Shown here piece by piece: positions 58,721-64,000 of a DNA stretch of 64,000 nucleotides. Source of the stretch: Gemmatimonadota bacterium (GTDB taxonomy: Bacteria; Gemmatimonadota; Gemmatimonadetes; Longimicrobiales; Gaopeijiaceae). Every line of letters begins with the position of its first letter. The first letter of the stretch is position 1. The stretch is taken from the NCBI GenBank assembly GCA_022825135.1, contig JAJDYN010000013.1, forward strand, positions 1 through 64,000, read 5' to 3'. The translations under genes and the position numbers were made by a program. The notes under the pieces were generated by a model. It had not been told where the DNA came from, ran no database searches, and saw only the letters and a list, made by a program, of their open reading frames with translations.

Positions 58721-58987
58721 ATGGAAACTACCATCGACAAGGCGGGCCGCCTGGTTGTGCCCAAGGCAGTTCGGGAGGCGAGCCGGTTATACCCCGGGAC
58801 CCGCGTACGATTCCGGGTCCAGTACGGCCGGGTGGAGATCGAGCCGGTACCACTCGACGTATCGCTTGAACGGCATGGCTCCACCGTGGTCGCCGTGCCG
58901 CGAGAGGGACGGCCCGAACTGACGGTGGCGGAAGTCAACGAGACGACCGCCAACCTCCGGTCCGGCTCCTCGTCGATGAGCGAGTGA
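58721..58987 (+). CDS. AbrB/MazE-type antitoxin (SpoVT-AbrB domain)
   Basis: An 88-residue DNA-binding antitoxin. The first 45 residues are the swapped-hairpin fold: TTIDKAGRLVVPKAVREASRLYPGTRVRFRV, where DKAGRLVVPK is the hallmark. The tail (EVNETTANLRSGSSS) would engage the toxin. The stop overlaps the PIN toxin's GTG (GTGA). A promoter directly in front, crossed by an inverted repeat, fits autorepression. Confidence 0.88.
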   Translation: METTIDKAGRLVVPKAVREASRLYPGTRVRFRVQYGRVEIEPVPLDVSLERHGSTVVAVPREGRPELTVAEVNETTANLRSGSSSMSE

Positions 58988-59430
58988 CAGCCCTCCGAGT
59001 GACCCGGTACCTCTGCGATACCAGCGTCCTCGTCGCGACCGTCTGTTCCTGGCACGAACACCATGCGCGAACCCTGGCGGAACTCGAACGACGCGAGCGA
59101 GTGGGCGAGGCGCTTGTGCTTGCCGCGCATTCGCTGGCCGAAACGTACGCCGTCCTCACCCGGCTGCCCGGGCCCGGCCGCCTGCGATCCAGGGACGCGA
59201 TCACTCTGCTGGAGGCCAACTGGCGGGAGACGCCGGTCGTACATCTGACGGCAGCAGAGACCTGGGGCGCGCTGCGTCGGGCTCAGCGGCGGGGAGTGAT
59301 CGGCGGACAGACGTACGACATGCTCATCGCGACATGTGCGCTAAAGGCTGGCGCCGCGACCATCCTCACCTGGAACGTGCGTCACTTCGTCGCGGCGGCA
59401 CCCGAGATCGGTGTGGAGACGCCGGCGTGA
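58984..59430 (+). CDS. PIN-domain toxin (VapC family)
   Basis: A 148-residue PIN nuclease. Acidic active-site residues: Asp in RYLCDTSVLVATV, Glu in LAETYAVL, and a final acidic group in GQTYDMLIATCALKAGAATILTWNVRHF (Asp of TYDML). The final strand has TWN where classical VapC has T-x-D/N. It cleaves RNA and is held by the AbrB-type antitoxin encoded just before. It ends 13 bp from the end of the convergent selenoprotein gene. Confidence 0.88.
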   Translation: MTALRVTRYLCDTSVLVATVCSWHEHHARTLAELERRERVGEALVLAAHSLAETYAVLTRLPGPGRLRSRDAITLLEANWRETPVVHLTAAETWGALRRAQRRGVIGGQTYDMLIATCALKAGAATILTWNVRHFVAAAPEIGVETPA

Positions 59431-59443
59431 CCTTTCGGTGTCG

Positions 59444-59668
59444 TCACGCCTCCGCGATCGCCGACACGACCTCCTCGTGGGTTGGGTGGCGGCCGCTGGC
59501 GGCCTTGGAGTACACGAGTCGACCGTCGGCCACGACCTCGAACCGGCCGCCGCCGGACGGGATCATCTCGATGTCGACGCCGTGGAATCGCTTCCTGAGC
59601 GTGGCCGCCAAACTGACGGCTTTGGGCTCGTAGTTTCAAGCGGTGCAGTATTCTATGGATACGCGCAT
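59444..59668 (-). CDS. SelW/Rdx-family selenoprotein with in-frame TGA (Sec11)
   Basis: Seventy-four codons. The ATG at 59668 has an AAGGAGG Shine-Dalgarno 7 bp upstream. The product begins MRVSIEYCTAU, where U is a TGA at 59638-59636, then NYEPKAVSLAATLRKRF, DIEMIPSGGGRFEVVADGRL and VYSKAASGRHPTHEEV, to a second TGA at 59446-59444. This is the thioredoxin-like Rdx family (SelW, SelT, SelH, Rdx12), where C-x-x-U or C-x-x-C lies between the first strand and helix. The TGA falls exactly on the second redox position, and the 63 codons behind it keep the family pattern (GGGxFEVxxDGxLxxSK). The alternative is a point mutation or read error of a CxxC protein. Confidence 0.82.
59608..59625 (-). promoter_or_regulatory. 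Candidate SECIS hairpin behind the Sec codon
   Basis: In the mRNA, CCAAA (59625-59621) pairs with TTTGG (59612-59608) around an 8-nt loop GCCGTCAG, 10 nt after the TGA. An alternative stem pairs GCCG with CGGC just beyond. A loop that begins with G, at about this distance, is what I recall for bacterial SECIS elements, but the stem is short. Confidence 0.35.
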
Positions 59669-59750
59669 GGGGCGCCTCCTTCCTTGTGGTGAGCTACCGG
59701 GTCGCGACGGCCAATAGTATCACGACGAGCGTCGGAGTAGTACCATCCTG

Positions 59751-62700
59751 TTACGGCAACAGCCTCGTGGGCGGTCCCGCATCCGGCGGCTCCACCCGCC
59801 ACCACCACTGGGTGGGCAGGGGACGCCGGCGCGGCCACACCTCGGTCAGGGTCGCGGCCTCGTAGAGACGACCGTTCTTCATCACGTATTCTATGTCGGT
59901 CGTGTTGTGCAGGTCGTCAAGGGGGTTGGAGTTCAGCACCTGCAGGTCGGCGAGCTTGCCGGGTTCGATGGAGCCGATGTCGCCCGCGAGGCCGATCGCA
60001 TCCGCGCTCATGAGCGTCGCCATGCGCAGGGCGTCGTGATTCTCCAGGCCGCCGGAGGCCATCATCCAGAGTTCCCAGTGGGTGCCGAGTCCCTGGACCT
60101 CGCCGTGCGAGCCCAGCCCGGCCTGCCCGCCCGCGTCCATCCACTTCTTCAGCTGCTCCGCTTGCTGGAAGTGAGGGTACTGGTCGGTGCGGTACCAGGT
60201 GGTGCTCTTCCACTTGTCGAGCTCGTCGTGAGGCGTGAAGTAGCGTAGCCGCTCGGCCTCGTCGACGCTCACGCTGGTCAGGTAGAGCTGGCGCCCCGAG
60301 GGTCCCCCGTACGCCACGATCAGGGTCGGCGTGTACACCATGCCGCTGAAGGCCCCCAGCTCGACCACATCGCGGTAGAAGGGGCTGATCGGGAGCGAGT
60401 GTTCGAGGCCCGCATAGCCGTCCTGGGCGAGCGTCAGGTTCATGGTGAAGTTGGAGCCGCCCTCGGTGGTGGGCGTGAGGCCGAGTTCGCGCGCCGCCAT
60501 GATCACCCACTGGCGCACCTTGCGGTCGCCTGCCAGGTACTGCTTGATCGTCTGCGTGTTGAAGTGATCGGCGTAGCGGCGCAGCACGTCGCGCGCCTCG
60601 CCGAGGCTCGAGATGCGATCCGCGCTGAAGACCCCCGGACCCGTCGAGTAGAGCCGCGGGCCGATGAGTTCCCCGGCTTCCATGAGATCGCTGTAGGCGA
60701 GGATGTCCTCGGTCGAGGTCTGCGGGTCGCGCTGGGTGGTGACCCCGTACGCCAGCTGGGCCAGGAACTGCGATACCTGGCTCCGGTGCACGCCCCAGGC
60801 CACCCAGGTGTGCGCGTGTATGTCGACGAGTCCGGGAAGGATCGTCTTGCCGGACATGTCGCGGACCTCGGCGCCGTCGGGGATGGCGACGCTGCCGGAC
60901 GGACCCGCCGCGGTGATGCGGTTGTCCTCGATGAGGATGTCGCCGCGGGCGATGACTTCGTCGCCGCGCATGGTGATGAGGCGGGCCCCGGTGAGGGCGA
61001 TGGCCCCCTCCGGCCGGTCCTTCTCGAGGGTGATGTTGATGTCGTAGCGGGCGGCGGTGTAGACGGGGGCGGGATCTTCGTCCTCTTCTGCGGCTGCTTC
61101 GTCTTCCGCGGACGCGGCGTCCTCGTTTGTTGCCTCGTCTCCGGACCCTTCATCGGGCTCGTCTTCGACTTCTTCCGCGCGGGCCGCGGCGAGCGAATCC
61201 GCGATGAGCGCATCGGCCGCCGCCATGTCGTACTCGAAGAAGGAGCGTCCGATGGAGTAGTAGGCGGCGCCGCCGTCGTGCCTCCAGCCCACGAAATCGC
61301 CGCCCACCATGGTCAGGCGGCGGGTGGGCACGGTGGTGGAGCCCGCGACCGACACGGTGGCGGGGTTTCCGCCCACGGGGGGCACGGTAATGAGGAAGAC
61401 GTTGCGGTTGGCGCGCACGATGGCTCGGCGGCCGTCCGGGGAGAGGACGACCTCGTCCGGGGTGCTGCTCCCGCCCGGACCCGCGGAGGGAGCGGTCACC
61501 TTCACGATGGTGCGCACGTCGGTGCCGTCGTAGCGCATCGAGAGGAGGCCTTCCGAGCCGGCCCAGATGTAGACCCGCTCCGGGTCCGGGCCGAAATGGG
61601 GCGTGTTGCGGCCCTGCTGGGTCGTGCTCGCGCCCACCCAGGTGATGCGGGAGGCGTCTCCGCCCTCGGCCGGCAGCCACACGTACTCCATCTCCGATGC
61701 CGGATGATGGCGCCCGAAGTCCTCCAGGGTGCGCATGCGGTGCATCATCGAGCCGCGCGCGGCGAGGAGTCGGGTGCCGTCGCCGGAGTAGGCCAGCTTG
61801 TCGTAGAACGCGGAGGCGCCGGTGAGGCGCTCGGGTTCACCGCCGTCGGGGGAGACCCGCCAGATGTCGCCCCCGGTGGAGTCGTTCCAGGTGACGTAGG
61901 CGATGTGGCGGCCGTCGGGCGACCATACCGGGCCGTGTTCGACGTCCGCAGAGGTGGTGAGGCGGCGCGCGCCGGTGATGTCGGGATGCTCGACGCCCTG
62001 CGGATGTTCGACGCCGGGAAGGTCGGCGATCCAGAGGCGGTCGAGGGCGGCGAAGGCCAGCCGGCGGCCGTCCGGGGAGGGACGCGCCCCCCGGATCTGC
62101 GAGACCGTCATGGTCGAGTCGTTGATGGGATAGTCGAACTTGACCAGCGGGCCCAGTTCCTGCTGGACCCGCGCCTGGAAGGGGATCTCGCTGGCCTCGC
62201 CGGACGGCACTTCCACGCGCATGATCTTTCCGCCGTAGCTGGTGATGAGCGCGCGCGAGTCCGGGGTGAAGGCCGAGTTCGGGTAGACGTCCCGGTCTCG
62301 CATGCCGCCGCCCTGCGAGTCGTCGCGCTGCACGTCCATCACCAGCCAGCTGTCCCCGCCGGTCTCCACGTCCAGCAGCTTGAGCGCCTCGCGCGCGTCC
62401 CAGCGGGTCGCGTACACCACCCAGCGCCCGTCGGGGCTCGGAACCGGACGGAAGGCGCCTTCGTGCTCGTGCGTTCTTACATGGACGCGCCCGGTCTCGC
62501 GGTCGAGGAGGGCGAGCTGGAAGGGCCCGACCTGGCGCGCCGAACTGCGCCCGGTGGCGTGGTCGGGGCCGAACTCGAGCACCTCGCCGGAGTTGATGAG
62601 GCTCTGTCGGCTCACCGTCTCGAACCCGCCCGCGACCTGGCCACGCACGTTCACCCACAGATAGCGGGGGTCGGCGTCGAAGGCGGCGCCCAGGTGGGCG

Positions 62701-63281
62701 GGCGGCGCAGGCTCGCCATCCTCCCGATTCCCGGTCATCTGTACGCCCGAGCCCCCGTCCCGGTGGTACAGCCAGAGCTGGGTGCCCTTGTTGGCCACCA
62801 CGTACTCGCCGTCCGGTGTCCACACCGGCGACATGTAGCTCTCCCGCTCGGTGTCGGTGAGCTGGCGCGCCCCGCTTCCGTCCGCGCCCGCGACCCAGAT
62901 GTTCTCCGAGCCGTCGCGGTCGCTCACGAACACCAGCATCGAGCCGTCCGGCGAGTAGCGCGGCTGCATGTCGTACGCCTGCCCGGTGGTGATGCGCGTC
63001 GCATCCCCGCCCGTGACGGGGAGGGTGTACAGGTCGCCGAGCAGCTCGAAGACGATCGTCTGCCCGTCCGGCGACAGGTCCAGCGAGATCCACGTGCCCT
63101 CGTCGGTCGTGAAGTCCAGGGTGCGCGTGGGGATGAGCGGCAGCGAGTTGGTGCGGCGCGCCTCCGCCGCGGAACTGTCGTTCTGTTCGGTGGTCTGGGC
63201 GGTTGCGGGGTGGGGGAGCAAGGTCGCGATGAGCAGGGCGGTGAGAGCGGCGAAGCCGGTCGAGGGACGGTCTGAGGTCAT
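59751..63281 (-). CDS. Secreted amidohydrolase with N-terminal TolB/PD40 propeller
   Basis: A 1176-residue exported protein. The ATG at 63281 opens a signal peptide (GFAALTALLIATLLPHPATAQ). Residues about 60-670 are PD40/TolB-like blades (ISLDLSPDGQTIVFELLGDLY, MQPRYSPDGSMLVFVSDRDGS, GPVWSPDGRHIAYVTW). An acidic linker of Glu/Asp/Ala (about 697-735) leads to the amidohydrolase barrel, with the metal motif GLVDIHAHTW near 820, and a C-terminal GSIEPGKLADLQVLN. It probably hydrolyses a cyclic amide or dipeptide outside the cytoplasm; the substrate is unknown. Its transcription runs toward the selenoprotein gene, 82 bp away. Confidence 0.92.
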   Translation of the reverse strand: MTSDRPSTGFAALTALLIATLLPHPATAQTTEQNDSSAAEARRTNSLPLIPTRTLDFTTDEGTWISLDLSPDGQTIVFELLGDLYTLPVTGGDATRITTGQAYDMQPRYSPDGSMLVFVSDRDGSENIWVAGADGSGARQLTDTERESYMSPVWTPDGEYVVANKGTQLWLYHRDGGSGVQMTGNREDGEPAPPAHLGAAFDADPRYLWVNVRGQVAGGFETVSRQSLINSGEVLEFGPDHATGRSSARQVGPFQLALLDRETGRVHVRTHEHEGAFRPVPSPDGRWVVYATRWDAREALKLLDVETGGDSWLVMDVQRDDSQGGGMRDRDVYPNSAFTPDSRALITSYGGKIMRVEVPSGEASEIPFQARVQQELGPLVKFDYPINDSTMTVSQIRGARPSPDGRRLAFAALDRLWIADLPGVEHPQGVEHPDITGARRLTTSADVEHGPVWSPDGRHIAYVTWNDSTGGDIWRVSPDGGEPERLTGASAFYDKLAYSGDGTRLLAARGSMMHRMRTLEDFGRHHPASEMEYVWLPAEGGDASRITWVGASTTQQGRNTPHFGPDPERVYIWAGSEGLLSMRYDGTDVRTIVKVTAPSAGPGGSSTPDEVVLSPDGRRAIVRANRNVFLITVPPVGGNPATVSVAGSTTVPTRRLTMVGGDFVGWRHDGGAAYYSIGRSFFEYDMAAADALIADSLAAARAEEVEDEPDEGSGDEATNEDAASAEDEAAAEEDEDPAPVYTAARYDINITLEKDRPEGAIALTGARLITMRGDEVIARGDILIEDNRITAAGPSGSVAIPDGAEVRDMSGKTILPGLVDIHAHTWVAWGVHRSQVSQFLAQLAYGVTTQRDPQTSTEDILAYSDLMEAGELIGPRLYSTGPGVFSADRISSLGEARDVLRRYADHFNTQTIKQYLAGDRKVRQWVIMAARELGLTPTTEGGSNFTMNLTLAQDGYAGLEHSLPISPFYRDVVELGAFSGMVYTPTLIVAYGGPSGRQLYLTSVSVDEAERLRYFTPHDELDKWKSTTWYRTDQYPHFQQAEQLKKWMDAGGQAGLGSHGEVQGLGTHWELWMMASGGLENHDALRMATLMSADAIGLAGDIGSIEPGKLADLQVLNSNPLDDLHNTTDIEYVMKNGRLYEAATLTEVWPRRRPLPTQWWWRVEPPDAGPPTRLLP

Positions 63282-63372
63282 GGCGGCACCCGGCTGCAGG
63301 GGGAGGGAGAGGGTATTCCCGCCACGGTAGCGCGGAGGGAGGGCGGGGGCCATCAGCCTCGGATGGATCCAG

Positions 63373-64000
63373 TCATGACCATCGCGAGGAATACGGAGAT
63401 TCCGTCACAACGATCCGGAACACCTGAACTGTTTCCGTATCGAGCGAGTCCCTGGCCACGCCGAGCAGCCGGTCCCCGTCGATGTCATGAAGCTCGAACC
63501 GTTCGGGCAGGGTCAGATCGCCCAGCCAGGCCCCGGTCGGGTCGAACACGGTCCACGTTTCCGTGAAGACGATGGGGCCGGGGAGACGCGAGTCGAAGAG
63601 GCCGAAGGATTCTTCCGGGAAGACGCGTGCCCGGATGCCGCCCCGGTCGTCCAGCAGGAGCCGGTCGAAGAGCGGTTTGTGGGTCGGATCCTCGGGATAC
63701 TCGTCGAGCGCCGGGAACAGCAGCCTGGTTTCCGGCTCGCCGGCCGGTGCCCGGGCGAGAAACTCCATCCGTCGCTCGGAATAGCGTTGCCGATCCCTCG
63801 CCGACACCGGCCGAGGCCGGCCCGCCCATCGTACAATCGCCTTGAGTTCTCCGGACGAATCGTAGCGCAGGAGTTCGGGGATGCGTCCATTCCCCACGAC
63901 AAACTGGTCATTGCGGGTCGCGTGCGTGCGGCCCGATGTCCCCCAGGGGATGACCCACGGACGCACGCCTCCGTCGAATGTCCGGGTCCATGCCTCGAGC
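63373..64000 (-). CDS. 6-bladed beta-propeller protein, 5' end outside window
   Basis: The last about 208 residues of a propeller protein; the frame stays open to the end of the window, so the N-terminus is missing. Blades read DQFVVGNGRIPELLRYDSSGELKAIVRW, FGLFDSRLPGPIVFTETWTVFDPTGAWLGDLTLPERFELHDIDGDRLLGVARDSLDTETVQVF. This is the same family as the protein at 1872-3098, which ends in a similar DHVNVWRIE strand. Such proteins are usually lipoproteins in this type of genome. Confidence 0.75.
   Translation of the reverse strand, partial: LEAWTRTFDGGVRPWVIPWGTSGRTHATRNDQFVVGNGRIPELLRYDSSGELKAIVRWAGRPRPVSARDRQRYSERRMEFLARAPAGEPETRLLFPALDEYPEDPTHKPLFDRLLLDDRGGIRARVFPEESFGLFDSRLPGPIVFTETWTVFDPTGAWLGDLTLPERFELHDIDGDRLLGVARDSLDTETVQVFRIVVTESPYSSRWS

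Noticed and set aside
59382..59692. Two short open frames (one on each strand) covering the selenoprotein gene
   Set aside because: Out of frame with the conserved SelW/Rdx sequence, Arg/Gly-rich, and without ribosome-binding sites.
60399..63275. 958-codon open frame on the plus strand opposite the amidohydrolase
   Set aside because: Antisense shadow of a clear PD40-amidohydrolase gene; composition is Val/His/Gly/Arg-rich without motifs.

Overview
The window is a GC-rich stretch of a bacterial chromosome with short intergenic gaps. Many genes encode secreted or envelope proteins: lipoprotein beta-propellers, PD40/TolB-type propellers fused to peptidase or amidohydrolase domains, a BNR-repeat protein, a DUF5117-type zinc metalloprotease, a PQQ dehydrogenase and PDZ proteins. 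This mix, with Rho, DUF3667 and DUF222-HNH proteins, fits the Gemmatimonadota best. That placement is inferred from gene content; no rRNA or other phylogenetic marker is present. I saw no tRNA, rRNA, CRISPR array or complete insertion sequence.

Layout. 1-1000: the 3' end of a tyrosine recombinase facing a truncated DinB gene, which looks like an island edge. 1000-9100: envelope proteins, a codon-independent release factor homologue, an AI-2E type permease, a cold-shock protein, a YheT-like hydrolase and a large metalloprotease lipoprotein. 9300-16100: an RND efflux operon (TetR, TolC, adaptor, permease). 16200-19700: a Tat-exported HisC-like aminotransferase, an RHH/PIN toxin-antitoxin pair and an agmatinase-like ureohydrolase. 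19900-25200: an NCS2 permease with an extra C-terminal domain, sulfate activation genes cysD-cysNC and an STAS protein. 25300-34700: PQQ dehydrogenase, PDZ protein, rho, an SRPBCC protein and the divergent tesA / ybbA-ybbP cluster. 34700-41900: an aminotransferase flanked by ATPase remnants, an S9 peptidase and a BNR protein. 41900-47300: a SigZ-like sigma factor with an ArsI/CadI protein, an MFS carrier, a VOC protein and an HNH endonuclease bordered by tandem repeats. 47300-53300: an ergothioneine locus, with egtB-egtD-amidase on one strand and a divergent betaine-type ABC transporter on the other. 53300-64000: SDR, DUF4143 ATPase, DUF3667 protein, serine hydrolase, an AbrB/PIN toxin-antitoxin pair, a small selenoprotein, a 1176-residue amidohydrolase and the start of another propeller protein.

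Two results stand out. At 59444-59668 on the minus strand a SelW/Rdx-family gene of 74 codons is interrupted by one in-frame TGA exactly at the second position of the CxxU redox motif. It has a strong Shine-Dalgarno and a small hairpin after the TGA, so it reads as a genuine selenoprotein that conventional gene calling splits. At 47288-52291 the ergothioneine biosynthesis genes sit beside an ABC importer of the class that includes the ergothioneine transporter EgtUV. Its binding protein and permease are fused in the order opposite to EgtU, which suggests a combined synthesis and uptake locus.

Regulation is visible in places. Two regulator genes, tetR and the abrB-type antitoxin, have promoters whose predicted start falls on the initiation codon, overlapped by small palindromes. 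This points to leaderless, autorepressed transcripts. Overlapping stop/start codons (ATGA, GTGA, TGATG, TTGA) are frequent and suggest widespread translational coupling.
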